64,000 nucleotides of DNA. It comes from Nageia nagi. Its lineage: Eukaryota > Pinophyta. The translations under genes were made by a program, and so were the position numbers. The notes under the pieces were generated by a model that saw nothing but the letters and a program-made list of their open reading frames with translations, was not told the origin of the DNA and searched no databases. Location of the stretch: the NCBI GenBank assembly GCA_050084985.1, contig JBITNC010000001.1, positions 142,662,001-142,726,000 on the forward strand, read 5' to 3'. The stretch's first letter is position 1; each line of letters starts with the position of its first letter. This document shows, piece after piece, positions 24,780 to 37,141 of the stretch.

Positions 24780-25022
24780 TTCATGTTTCCATTGACCATA
24801 TATAATATAGAATATTTTCTTTTCCACTAAAATTTGATGAAATATTGGTAATGATAACTTATGATATTCAAAATATTTTATCTTGTATTTTTGTTGTAGA
24901 GCTTCAATGAAAACTATGATCTTTATATCATAATCTATGTACACTTAATTTACCATTCTTGTCCAATATTCAATGAAGGATTCAATGGACTATCCCTCTT
25001 TTTGCCTGATTTTTATGAAATT
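24780..25022 (-). pseudogene. N0 gag, second part
   Basis: The minus strand reads on from the N1 junction through SIESFIEYWTRMVN, VYIDYDIKIIVFIEAL and KYKIKYFEYHKL, with two TAG/TAA stops. This matches the later half of a Retrotrans_gag domain. It is the direct in-frame continuation of the frame that stops at 34082 on the other side of N1. Confidence 0.75.
25018..25022. repeat. Target-site duplication of N1, left copy
   Basis: aaatt here and aaatc at 34077-34081 flank N1. They differ by one C/T transition. Confidence 0.65.
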
Positions 25023-25851
25023 TGTTGTATGTGTTTTATCTACTCCTAGGATTTTAACCTAAGTGAAACTAATAATTACATAACATTTTTAGTATGCAAT
25101 ATCTAAGCTATCTAACTTAAATAAATATACATGATAACAAAAATAATAGAAATGAATATAGAGATAATGTAAGAGCTAAGTAATAGAGCTAGGGTTATTT
25201 GAATCAAGAATATAAGATGAAAGCACACACTAAAGAGAAAGGAATCAAGTGTAAGATAAATGCCTATGTATCCCTACCAATGATGAATATGATTATATGT
25301 AGACTAAGTTTTTTGAAGAGAATTGATCTTGATGTGCGAATCCCAAAAAATAACAATAGCAGGAGGATCAACATGGACACATGTATCAGCATGGTTGCCA
25401 TTTCATATAATAGTAATATGAGACCACACATTAGCATGAGCCCTAAGGTTCTAATAGAGTAGTATTCACCATTAAGTATCAATAACATTAGTGATATTGA
25501 TAAGATGAGCCCAACATATAATTACAAATGATGGATGATAAATATGCTTATGTGATAACAAGATTCTAGTCTTAATAGATGATGTTTAGAAATACCCAAG
25601 AGTAGAGTACTAACTATTAAGATGTAATCTTAGTTACTTTCCTAGGTTAGAGATACTTATATTAATATAGGAATGAGATTCCACCAATGAACCCTTGTAA
25701 GAAGGTTGAAGTTCATATTGGTGTACCTAGCATAAAAATAAAAATAACACATGAAATAAGTATGATAATAGGACCATAATATGATTAAATATGAATATAT
25801 TATTACATTTAAGTAGGACCACCTTAGGAGGACCAAATTTAGGTGTCAATA
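25023..25851 (-). repeat. N1 3' LTR (family X)
   Basis: 829 bp. The left end TGTTGTATGTG corresponds to TGTGATG at 48021. The right end ggtgtcaata equals ggtgtcaaca with one C-to-T change. On the minus strand a purine-rich aaatggggcatt precedes TATTGACACC. Confidence 0.85.
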
Positions 25852-26378
25852 AATGCCCCATTTGCATTTATAACAAAATGAAATATTTTTGAAATGAAAT
25901 TATGCTTGCAAAGGAAGTAAAAGATACAGAGAAGAAAAATTTTATACTTCCCTAGTTTAGCTATAGAATTATCCAAATCATCAAGGAATGATGATGTATA
26001 TTGCCCCATATTTGCCTTTGTTGTGAGATGGAATTGCTTTCATTAAGTAGAATCAATGAAGAGAAAAAAAAAATATGAAAGATAAAAGAGACAAAATTAT
26101 TAAACTCCAAGCATATATGTGATTTTCAACTTATAAAAGATATAGCTATGATAATTAGAGTAAATCATCATAAATGTATAATATTTCATCATAGATGATA
26201 TAACAATAATGGAGTAGGGATGAAATTAATATAATATGCACACATAGTCTTGAGAATACCAAATATCCTATTCTTAGATATATCTCATCATAGAGATACT
26301 CAATTTTTCATTCTTAGATGCATATATACAAAAGCATAAGAAGGTGTATAAATATTATCATGAGGTACATGCCCCATT

Positions 26379-26380
<2 letters not shown>

Positions 26381-26448
<68 letters not shown>
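26381..26448. repeat. (TA)n microsatellite
   Basis: About 34 uninterrupted TA dinucleotides inside the N1 3' UTR. This is a likely variable locus and possible cruciform. Confidence 0.95.
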
Positions 26449-26449
<1 letters not shown>

Positions 26450-26454
26450 TTAAT

Positions 26455-26720
26455 AATGTGATTAATAGGTCATTAGCATGATGATTTGTTTAGTTCCAAT
26501 AAACAACTAACCCAAAAGAATAGTTAGTTTAATCCTAATAAGTTATGTGATTGTTGTGTAAATTAGAATGATGAATGGTTTACTCCCAATCAACAAACTA
26601 ACCCAAAAGAATGGTTGCTTTAGTCCCAACCAAGTGATCATAAAAATAGTGATAGTTAATTAAGGTCCACCCAACAAGGATGGGATCATAAAGAAATAGC
26701 AAGAACTAGATCAAAGAAAA
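26455..26720 (-). repeat. N1 3' UTR minisatellite
   Basis: Repeated aacaa(a)ctaacccaaaagaat and g(g)ttagttta/tttagtcc(c/t)aa(c/t) motifs, related to 21550-21680 in N0. Confidence 0.6.
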
Positions 26721-27269
26721 AAGTAATAAATAATATGAATGTATTAGGTATCCATGTAAAGACAAGAAAGGTGAAAGGAAACAATACCAAAACCTATCTA
26801 TTCTAGACTTTTTTATTATGTGAATGCTAGCATAGACATTGACCTTAGCATGATCATTAATATCAGAGTGGATGTTGAGCCCTATAAGGAATTTAGCCCT
26901 AATATTTTTTTAATACTGATATGACTTTGATATCAACTAAAAGAATTTTTTTGGCTTTTGAAATAGGTTCCATGTATCTTAAGGCATTAAGAGTACAAAT
27001 GATTCACCTTGTACCATTACACTAATTAACACAACTAATTAAATTTGATGTATTATTTTCAACTAAGTTGATTGACCTCTCTAAGACCCCTAATGTCTTT
27101 GATTTTTACCAATTATAGAAATACATTATAAATACTAGCATAGGTGCTAAGTTACATAATTAATATTATATAGGAAGCTACCACATGTGCTAGAGTAATA
27201 GAATAATAATTGATCTAGGAGACTAATGTTGGAATTTTGTAGTGATGAATAATTGAAGTAGGGCTCTTA

Positions 27270-28400
27270 AAATACAAGTTATATGTTCATCATAAGTATA
27301 GAAGGGTTTTAGGTGCTTAACATTGGTCAAAAACTTGTCTACTTTTCCCCCAACTATGACTAATATATATGCTCTATTAGAGTATTTTTATTGAATGATG
27401 TATGGATCTATATAATTTATTTCAAATTTACCTTTATCTTTATTTTTAACTTATGATTTCTGATGATTTTATTTGAGTACTAAGTCATAAAATTGGAATT
27501 CCTTTGGACAAGTTTTCTTTCCATATGATTTATTATCTCTTATTTAGTAATCTTTGAGATGTTATAAGGTATGGATTCTTTTCTCATCCAACCCTTATAA
27601 CTATATTAATATTACTTTTTGTTATTCTTCCTAATCAATGATTCCTTCCAATGAAACCCTTATTGATGGTATTTTTATTTCAAGTGGGAGTACTGCCTCA
27701 TCTCCATATACTAGTGAAAATGTTGTAAACCCTATTTATAACCTAATTATAATCATATATGCCCAAAGTGCATATAGGAGCTATGAATGCCAATCCCTCT
27801 GAGTTTGTTTAACAAATTTGCATAACATGTTGATAATAGTTTTATCAATTACTTCATCTTGTTCATTGCCTCATGGATAATATATGGATGCAAAATTTTA
27901 TGTTATCTTGAATGCTTTGCAAAAATATCTAACCTATTTTCTCCTAAAACCTTATTCCATTATTCATGATTGAATGAGATAAAATATTAATCCTTGCTAT
28001 GATGTTTTTAGTCAAGAATTTTATAATTTGAGTACCCTTAGATGAACTTAAAGGTACTAATTCTATTCATTTTGCAAAATAATTAGTAGCAACTAAGATT
28101 AATTTATATCATTCACTATATTTAAGATTAATAACCCTTACCAAATCAAAGGCCCAAATAGCAAAAGGCCAAGGATAGATCATTGTAGCTAGTTCACTTG
28201 AAAGATATTATTTCAAGTTGGCATATTTTTTATATTTTTTACTTTTCTTGATATGTAATATGTAATCTTTTTCCATATATGGACAATAATAACCTAGTCT
28301 TAAAAGCTTATGAAATATAGCCTTGCCATTAAAATTTCCTCCAATTATGTTATCATACACTTGTTCCATAGCTTTATTCACTTAAATATCATTTAAGCAT
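27270..28400 (-). pseudogene. N1 integrase
   Basis: On the minus strand: the zinc-binding region (LLRLGYYCPYMEKDY, near 28270-28320) has lost its second Cys pair. The core has IWAFDLVRVI (first Asp kept), MNNGIRF (second Asp now Asn) and a final block keeping the Glu. WHS-LLYALWAY follows, then a C-terminal domain with PKEFQFYDLVLK and KHLKPFYTYDEH near 27280. The wording is close to the integrase at 1-1471, so both belong to related Tat families. Confidence 0.8.
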
Positions 28401-28569
28401 ATGAGTAAAGTACCATAAAATGATCTTTTATAAATAATGTCACCAATGATAGCATAAATTGTAGCCATTCACTTAAGTATTCATTTGCATAACTTTGTTT
28501 GACATGAATCTAGAACTTTTCCATGCTTTAAGTAATTATAAATATCAGCATATCACTTGTGTATTGTAA

Positions 28570-29120
28570 GGATGGTGCATATGAATGGTTATTTATTAAA
28601 TAATACTTGGAAATCATCATCATCTATATAGGATTTTTGTTTGAGATTGTTGATTTTTATAGTAGTTTCCTCATGTTCAACTGATATAGCTATCATGGAA
28701 GTGCCATTGGCCATACCATTCATAAATATATTATTATTTCTTGGAATGTTCTTGAATTGAATCTATACAAAGTATATTGAAATCATTATTGTGAATAGGT
28801 CCTTGTATGGCTATAATGTTTCATCCTTTTTATTGTATACTTCATTAATTTGATTGATAACAAATTATGAGTCACCATAAACCTATAATTTGTTGATACC
28901 AAGATTTATAGCAACCTTTAATCCTAAAATTGAAGCTTTATACTCATACATATTATTATTACACTCAAAATGTAACTTGTAAGCCATAGGAATCATACCA
29001 CCTTCAGGATGTACCAATACAATACCTACCCTAACTTGTTGTAGGTATTTGGAACCATCAAAGAAAAGTATCGATGTTTTACTTTCAACCTACTCAAGTA
29101 ATGTCTCAAGGTCATCCTTA
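28570..29120 (-). pseudogene. N1 second (archaeal-type) RNase H
   Basis: On the minus strand ILFFDGSKYLQQVRVGIVLV (catalytic Asp near 29060), then MAYKLHFECNNNMYEYKAS (Glu) and VYGDS (Asp, near 28870) and finally FKNIPRNNNIF. This is the additional RNase H of Tat elements, located after the ordinary RNase H and before integrase. Confidence 0.8.
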
Positions 29121-29269
29121 AATTCATCTTTATTTGTAGCAATGCTATCATATGGTTCTTCAGCTAACAAATTATTTATAAGGTCATCCTTAAATTCAAA
29201 TTCTTGCAACTCCATTATCCATTTGGCTAGTCTTTGTTTTAACTATGGTTTGGATAATAAATAGCTCAA

Positions 29270-30400
29270 TTGATCAACTTGAGTTACTATGAAGGTTGAT
29301 TTTATTATCATGTAATATATTAACTTTTTTTTGGTATAACTTTTGGTATAACATAACTTCTTAATTAGAGAGTATTTTATTACTAAATCTTGCAATATTT
29401 TGGAAAAATAATATACAAATCTTTCTTTGTTTTTATTGTTAACTTATACCAAAATAGTCCCTATAGCATGATTTATAGCTAAGATATATAAATATAGAGG
29501 TTTCATGTGGTAAATTAGTTTCAAAATAGGAGGATTAATTAAATACTTCTCTATATCATCAAATAAGTTTTGATACTCTTCTATCTAAACATACTTGTTT
29601 CCCTTCTTGAGCAAGTAAGAGAAAGGAGTTATATTATGAAAATTTAGACTAGTTTTAGTTTTCCTTGTAGAATTCTAATTTGTCTAATGTTATTTGGTGG
29701 ATGCATATCCATTATGGCTTTTACATTTTTGGTATCAATTTCTATAACTCTTTTACATACAATGTATCCTATAAATTTTCCACTGGATACTCTAGAAATA
29801 CACTGCTTAAGATTTAGCTTCATCTTGTATTACCTCATTATTTCAAATATGACTCTTAGATATTATAAATGATTCTATTTATTTCCATATTTATCAAGAA
29901 TATCATCAAAATAAACTCTAATAGATTTATGAATAAGGTCATGAAACATAGTTTCCATTACTCTTTGATATGTAGCTCCTGCATTTTTGAGGCCAAAGGG
30001 AATGACTACCCAGTAGAACGTGCCATAATATGTAGTGAAGGATTTTTTGTATTGATACTCTTTATTGATTTTGATATGATTATAACCTAAAAAATCATCC
30101 ATGAAAGATAATATTTCATGGCCTGCATTTAAATCCACAATGGTATCAATATGTGATAAAGGGAAATTTTCTTTTGAGAAAGCCTTGTTCAAATATCTAA
30201 AATTTATGTAATATATGATTTCCCCATTTGGTTTCATAATAGGAACAATATTAGACAACCAATGTAATTAATCAATAATTTCAATGAATATATCTTTATG
30301 ATACTTATCTATTTCCTTTTTGACTAAGAGAGAGTGATTGGTATGCATAGGTATTCTTTTATGCTATAATAGTTTAGCATATTCATGAAAAACCAAGTTA
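29270..30400 (-). pseudogene. N1 reverse transcriptase and first RNase H
   Basis: A 127-codon frame without stops (30258-29875) carries SNIVPIMKPNGEIIYYINFR, AGHEILSFMDDFLGYN, YGTFYWVVIPFGLKNAGAT and the catalytic VYFDDIL (the two Asp at 29902-29907). The start of RT is recognisable to about 30400 (HWLSNIVPI). Below 29875 the RNase H is heavily mutated. The wording is that of Tat/Athila RT. Confidence 0.85.
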
Positions 30401-31747
30401 TGAGTAACAAAGGAAGGATCCAAATCAGTCATATCACTATATTACAAAGTAAACATGGCTTTAAATTCTTTGAAAAACTCTTTGTACTATTATTTATAAT
30501 CACAAACAATTATATTTTTAATCTAAATTATTTTTTCCATCTCTTTTGTACCAATGTTTATCTCAAAAGGAGGCTCATTAAACTAATGTATCTCATCACT
30601 AGGTTGAGAAAGATTACATAATACCCCCAATCATGTTATATAAGAAGAGAAACTATATCGTAAACACACACATGAAACTAACCTTCACTACCTAGCCTAC
30701 TCCTATATGAGGAAAGATAAAAGTAGGCTAGTGTAGCTAGGAAGAACCTAGTATATCCTCCATCTCTTCTCCAAAATGTACATCATCATGATATGATACC
30801 TTTTCCTATATATTTGTATGCTATGATTTAAACTCATATCATGCTTCTAGTATGTACAAAAGTGCAGCATCTATTTTACATATATCAATAAACCTAGAAA
30901 TTGTCTTAGCAACAAATGGGTAGGAGGATTTATCTTTTGTTTTATCTGTATGGAAATTAAGGGGAGAAAAAAATTTGAGATTAGTACAGATGAATACCTT
31001 GTTAATTATTATGACCTTTGTTTTAATATTTGGGACTAATTCAATCATATTCATAGAGTTTCCTTCTACTTCTAAGTTTGGTTCCTCATTTCTCTTCTAT
31101 GCAACCATATTCTTGTTATTCTTTTTTGATCTAATTATTCTCTTTACTTCATTGGATTCAAACATCTATATTGTTAACCCTTCATTCCCATGATCATATT
31201 TTACTATTCCTTTAACTTTGTATTTGTTGTATTCCATGTACTATGGGATCAATGGTGAATGATCCTACATATCCCTAGTCTTTTTGTTGACCTTTATGTA
31301 ATATGTAACCTTTGTTCTATCTTCATCCCTTCCTAATTCTGATTTTGAATTATCTATTTTGTACAAAAAATTTTATGTATCATCATACTCTAACTCATAT
31401 TGTACTTGACCATATCTAGAGCAAGTAGGATAGAACAAATGCTCATCTTCACTTGAGTACAGATTCTAATGCTAGCATGAGCATTGGTGTGAGCTTAAAT
31501 GTTGATATTTCTTCAATATTTTATATCATCCAAAAATTTTGATATATTTCTCGATAACTTTTTGATTGACTTTATGTACCAATGTTTATTTCTTTGTATA
31601 ATTGTATGTTATCACTCTTTTTGTATTCATAATCTCTATCATCATATTTGGATTTTTATTTATAGCTTCAACAACATATTTATATCCCTAATGATTACAA
31701 TTTAGTATTGTATACAAATTATATGGTATGTAACTCATAGTATATTT

Positions 31748-32011
31748 CTAAGATCTACAAAGAACAATATCAAAAGGAAGATTTTTATCGATCACGTATG
31801 CCATAACTTCCATTGTATTAGGTCCCAAATGAATAGGCAACATGATATGACACATACATGAACTTATATCATAATCATTTCTTGTAATCTTATAATTCCA
31901 TATTTGTAATCTTGACATTAGTTTATCTCCAAATTTTTTGGAAAAAATAAGAGAAAAAATATTCAAACTTGCACCACCATCTATTAAAACATTCTTTACT
32001 ATCTTACCCAT
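31748..32011 (-). pseudogene. N1 aspartic protease
   Basis: It reads MGKIVKNVLIDGGASLNIFS, with an intact D-G-G-A-S active-site loop typical of Tat proteases. It continues through HLGPNTMEVMAYVIDKNLPF. Frames on both sides are broken. It would process the Gag-Pol polyprotein. Confidence 0.8.
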
Positions 32012-32049
32012 TATCTTGAAATAAATATGTAGGGGTAAACACTTATCAA

Positions 32050-33430
32050 CTTAACTAGGAAGTTCATATTTGGTGAATATTAAGGCCTTTTTAAAAAAAC
32101 CAATCATTTCTACCAATGTACTAGGTGAAATGTTAGTATTAATATCAACACCACTAAGTAATTCAAATAAAGCCAATATATGTTCTTCATAATTTTTAAA
32201 CAATTCAAGAAAACTAATCTTAGCATTAGTATTTTTCAAATTTTGTAAAATGTTATTTTAGTATTTATCTTTCTTATTTTCCTTAAGAGAAGGGTTATAA
32301 TGTACCTCTTTTTTGGCAAAAATGAGATTAAGAATACCTATCTTTGATCATGTTACTAGATTGCATGCCTTTTTTGGTTCTAATTTGAAATTGAAATCTA
32401 ATTCTAATTTTTTGCTAAATTTAACATCAAAATCAATTAGCGCTTCATTATCATCATAGAAAATCATATTCCCCATGTTAATGAGGGGTAGATCTTGATT
32501 ATTAACTTTGATCACTTCATTCTCATATGATATTGTTCCACTATTAACTATTTTAATATCTTTCTCATAACATACCAACCTATTGTATTATGTCCCTTGA
32601 CTTGAGAATACTTGTAAAACTAATTTTCCTTATAAAAAATTGGTTTTTCATCAATAGTATCATATTATTTTCCTTTAATTCTCTTGATTAGACTTTTTCC
32701 TAAATAATATTCAAACATTTGATTAGGATTTATAGGTAGTGGATATGTATCCTTAGCGATTTTCCTAACTCTCAATTTATCTTGAGCTTTAATTAAAATA
32801 GCATTTATATAAGTATCATATTTATTGTGATAAGATTTTCTACCATTTTCTTTGGTAGAAGAAAATAATATATACCTAATTTGATTGGATCGTAACATGA
32901 ATTCTTCCTTATCAATAAGTATATGAACTATATTCATGAATGAATCATTAACATGATCAATACCTTTTTCACTAATAATAGGATTAATGTTATCAAGGAA
33001 TACCTTTGTAATGAATTATTCATCCACCTTTTGTTCTATGAACATAAAATAAATACATATATAGGAGCAAATTTATCCAACCTTTCAGATTATTCTTCCT
33101 TGTAATGAATCAAATCTATCAAAGTAACTAGTTTCTTTATATTGCATCATAAATGAGCTTTGAATTGATCTTTTAAATGCTGATATGAAGTGATAGAACC
33201 TAAATCTAAGCTATGTAACCACTTTTTTACCTCATCAATTAGAATTATAAGAAAATAATTTACTTTCAAGTTATCATTGACTCCACATTTAAGTTCCATA
33301 ATGTACTCAAAAACTTGAAGATGTATAATTGGATCAGTCTCATCATTTAATTTTTTGAATTCAGGATCCTTATATATACCAACAAGCAAGATATTATGAG
33401 TCTCCATGCTCAAATGATTTCCACTATTCT
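32050..33430 (-). pseudogene. N1 gag
   Basis: From a Met at 33413 the frame reads ETHNILLVGIYKDPEFKK, DETDPIIHLQVFEYIMEL and LGSITSYQHLKDQFKAHL, which is a Retrotrans_gag domain. Then come blocks at 32937-32665 (TYPLPINPNQMFEYYLGKS), 32578-32348 and 32239-32051, in different frames. I see no clear CCHC knuckle. Confidence 0.75.
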
Positions 33431-33477
33431 CATTCTAATTTATACTAATTTTAAACTTATTCTTGATTCTATCACAA

Positions 33478-34076
33478 TTAAGATAAAGGAATCAAGCGTA
33501 AGATAAATACTTGTGTATCCCTATTTATGGTTACTTTGATTATACGAAGATAAAACTTATTGAAGAGAAGTGACCTTGATGTGTGAACCCCATAAATAAT
33601 AGTACTAGGAGGATCAACATGGATTCTTTTATCAACATGTGTTAGGTCATAGAACAACAGTGTGGACACTAAGGTTTTATCATATTAGGATTCTCTACCA
33701 AGAATCAATAACATCAGTGATATCGACAAGTTAATCCAAACATATAATTATAAATGATGGATGATAAATATAATAATGTGATAAAAATATTTTAGTCTCA
33801 ATAGGAAATGTTTATAAATATTCAAGAGTAGGCTACCAACTATCTAGATGTAATCTTGATTACTTTCCTAGGTTAGAGATATTTACATTAATATAGGCAT
33901 GAGATTCCCCCAATGACCCCTTGTAAGAAGGTTGAAGATAACATTAGTGTAATTAGCATAAAAATATGAATACACTTGAGATAAGTATGATAATAGAACC
34001 ATAATGTGATTAAATATTATTATAATATTACACCTAAGCAAGGTCACCTAAGGGGGTCCAAATTTTGGTGTCAACA
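33478..34076 (-). repeat. N1 5' LTR, truncated
   Basis: It aligns with family X from aaggaatcaagcgtaag to the terminal ggtgtcaaca (34067-34076). The last 210 bp or so of the LTR in its own direction, the PBS and part of the leader are missing at the left, where the sequence passes directly to gag. Confidence 0.8.
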
Positions 34077-34081
34077 AAATC
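34077..34081. repeat. Target-site duplication of N1, right copy
   Basis: aaatc, paired with aaatt at 25018-25022. Confidence 0.65.
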
Positions 34082-35550
34082 ATGAAATATAACCTTTTTA
34101 GCAATGTGAATTTGATAGAAAGTATAAAAGATTGATTTAAGTTGATCAAAATTCTAAATACTAGCTTGAGGTAGCTTACAAAATAATTTAGGAGAATCAC
34201 CTGTTAATGACATGGGAAATAACTTTGCATGTAAATCATCATCCTAGGTGATCAATGATATCAAATTAAAGTAATTACATAAGTGCAAGCATGGATCACT
34301 AGTGCCATCTTATATTGTAATTTTTAGAGGCCTTTTTGTATTTAGTATCTTTTCTCTAATCCTTATACATTGGGGATTATTCTCTTCATCTCTTTAAGGT
34401 TCAAAACCATGCTTTATTTCCATATTGGATACTTTTTGTCTAGCCTACATACGATTTATTGAAAGTTATCAATATGTGCTATTTCTAATGCCTATTCTAA
34501 AGCATATATCTCAAAATTTTATGGAGTATAATGCCCTTTTTCATGTTATTTTTATCTAACTGAATGTTTTTTCTTATTCAAATATCAAAATATGGTTACA
34601 TGGTTGAATGAACTCAAAGGCTTTACTTTTTGTATTTCTATCATAGATGAGATTTTGCAACATAGTTAGTATAAGTCATTCTATGTCTTTATGTGATAAT
34701 ATGAGCATATATTCCTTATTACACTTCAATAATTTTGCACATTTGATATCTTCTTTTTATTGATTCCATTAGGGAGTGGGCTACATTTCTTGAGTGAGCA
34801 TTCTATTAATTTTCTTTCTTTGATGTTGTAATTCTTCTTGGGCTAAAATGGAACATTGAATAGGTTGATTAAATTATTAGATTGAAGTATTATTATTTTG
34901 ATCTTCTAATCATCCATTACTTTCTAAATCAATTCTTTGTAATATGCAATCTTTTGTGGTATGTTCATTTACATGAATTAAAATATATATTTTTACTGAA
35001 GAAATTGAGATTTAATTTTGTTATCCTCTTCAAATTGGTCAGTGTATGGCATATTAACTTCTTCTAAGATCTTATTAATTTTTTTTATATTTCTCAATAT
35101 CTTCCAAATCGCATTCATGTTTAATCAATATATCATCATCTTCATTATATTCTTCTATGTTACCAACCTAAATGAACTATGGAGGTGTTCCTATATATTA
35201 TTATTAATATTATCATCACCTATGTAAGCTTATTAATTAAGTAGATCCTATAATGTTGTAGTAAGGATAGCATTTATACTATTATTGTCATTTGCTACCA
35301 TATTCTCCTAATGTTTTTCATATTTTGCACCTAATTTGGGAACTATAGGAGGCATTTTTGATATATTGATTATTTTAGGCTCAACTTATGCATTAAGGAT
35401 AGTGTTTACATTTTATGACAATCCATGTTAGGACTACTAATCCTAAATGATATGATAATTTGTGTAACTATAGATCTATTTGTAAAGAATACTAACTATA
35501 GCTTGACTAGTGTGAGGGCCATGTTATGATATTCTTGATCTCCGATGAGT
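34082..35550 (-). pseudogene. N0 gag, first part
   Basis: The minus frame begins near 35545 (THRRSRIS). It passes through a Gln-rich stretch where nearly every Gln codon is now TAG or TAA, then PPIVPKLGAKYEKH (about 35360-35320). It ends with a Retrotrans_gag domain at about 34420-34082 (DGTSDPCLHLCNYFNL, DDDLHAKLFPMSLTGDSPKL, NFDQLKSIFYTFYQIHI). Its next codon lies beyond N1 at 25022. Confidence 0.75.
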
Positions 35551-36677
35551 TGAGAAATGAGACCCTTTTATTTATAATTCTATGAATGTATTTTGTTACT
35601 TGGAACACTATGGGACACTATTATTATGTTTTAGCTTATATTAGTATTAGATTTAAAACTAAATACATGTTTACTTTTATCTCCATTAATTAAATGTTAA
35701 TGATTATTATTATATTTGAATGTTGAAAGTTCATATTTTGTATCAAGTAGTAATAACATGGCTTAAGTAAGAAACAACTTCAGAATTAGTTATGGAAGGA
35801 AAAACTTCAAATATAGCTTTAGAATGTTCAAGCTCTATAATTAACTAAAGAAGAACAACTTTAGAATATGTTTAAAAAGGGATAGCTTCAATTCATCTCT
35901 CCAATAGAAAGCTTCAAAAAAAGAACATGGTGGCATAAAGTGTTCTCTTTCCCAGGTCTCACTTTCTATAAATATTCCACAACTCTATCAAAATATTGTA
36001 ATGAATTTTAGGATTATGTTCTTGAAGGATAACCAATGAACCTAAAGAAGTGGAAAATAGGGAACACATAAGACAAGTTCAAGATAGATTTGAGGTTAAC
36101 TAAGTTTCAATATTTTTTAGCAAGTTGGATACTTACTTAATCTTGTTTTTGTATATATCTAAGCAAGTTATAGGCTAAATTAGGATTTTATTTTACATAA
36201 ACTTGTGATTCACAAGAATGTAATTGATTAACATTTAAGAGTTTGTAAGAGTTTTTAGAATAAATTAGCCTTCTTCCTTTAGAAGTAGGGTAGTTACCAT
36301 TATGAATTAAAAACTCTAAAATTTATTTGGAGATTGTATTTTTCCAATTTCTAAAGAATTTAATACAAGCATCTTTCATCCTATAGTTTAGAATTTCTAT
36401 TCATGGGCTCTATTAGAATGAGGACAGACAACTTTGACCAACTATATTCTCTAATATTGATTATTGAGATTCAATATTTTACATTCTCTACTACAATATT
36501 TATTTAAATTTGATTGTGTATATGCAATTTCCTAAGAAGATTTGAGTTTATTTTTAGTATATAAAGTTACTATTTTTTCATTAGATCCATAATATTTAGA
36601 ACAAGGTATCACCTACATATAGCCGTAGAACACCAACCCAAGATTTGATAAACTAAGTGATGAATTGACACACATCA
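35551..36677 (+). repeat. N2 5' LTR
   Basis: It aligns over its whole length with 46259-47385. It ends acacatca. The TATA box is ctataaatattcc (35967-35976), at the same offset (about 417 bp) as in the 3' copy (46677-46686). Confidence 0.88.
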
Positions 36678-36681
36678 TTTT

Positions 36682-36699
36682 TGACACTATTACCAAGGA
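36682..36699 (+). promoter_or_regulatory. N2 primer-binding site (mutated tRNA-Asp type)
   Basis: TGACACTATTACCAAGGA starts four T's after the LTR end, as in Athila elements. Against the complement of the plant tRNA-Asp 3' end (TGGCGCCGTTGCCGGGGA) it differs at 7 of 18 positions: six G-to-A and one C-to-T. Confidence 0.8.
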
Positions 36700-37130
36700 C
36701 ATAGTTTCTTTATTATGTATAGTGAAAAGAAACTAATTCTTATAGAAGTGGAGTACCATCTCATTTGAGCTAATTGGTCCCTAACTGTTAGAAAAAAAAA
36801 GGCTCATTATACATTGGAAAAAAATAGTGTTGGTTGAAAGTATTTTTAGGAAATTTCATGATAGTATTATTGTTAATGTCATCCAAGAAATTATGTATAG
36901 CCATGTTTTCTCAATTTTAAATTCATAAAGATTTAATGAAAGTGATCCTATTTGAGTATTATGATTTTTGTTGAAATAATATTACATGGATAAGTTGATA
37001 TATTAATTAATCTCTAGTTTCTAATAGTCTCAATGATCTAGAACAATTAACTATCCTATGTTTTTAGAAGAATTATTTTAAAAAGTGTGTTATTGTTTGA
37101 GTTTTGTATTTACTTAGAATGGATGAATAG
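36700..37130 (+). other. N2 untranslated leader
   Basis: Region between the PBS and the first recognisable gag codons. No motif seen. Confidence 0.5.
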
Positions 37131-37141
37131 GCTTAAAAATA

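Larger units (their letters stand above)
25023..34076 (-). mobile_element. N1: Tat-lineage LTR retrotransposon nested in N0 gag
   Basis: A 9.05-kb element on the minus strand. In its own order it has a 5' LTR (34076-33478, its 3' portion and PBS deleted), gag, protease, RT, RNase H, a second archaeal-type RNase H, integrase, 3' UTR repeats, PPT and 3' LTR (25851-25023). The extra RNase H is the defining trait of the Tat group. It shares LTR family X with its host N0, so one family inserted into an older member of itself. Many stops and frameshifts make it inactive. Confidence 0.85.

Noticed and set aside
26381-26448. The (TA)n run as a functional origin or boundary element
   Set aside because: It is a simple microsatellite inside a retroelement 3' UTR; nothing else supports a function.
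29049-30090. Plus-strand frames of 60-73 codons
   Set aside because: They lie opposite the N1 RNase H and RT, which show family motifs on the minus strand.
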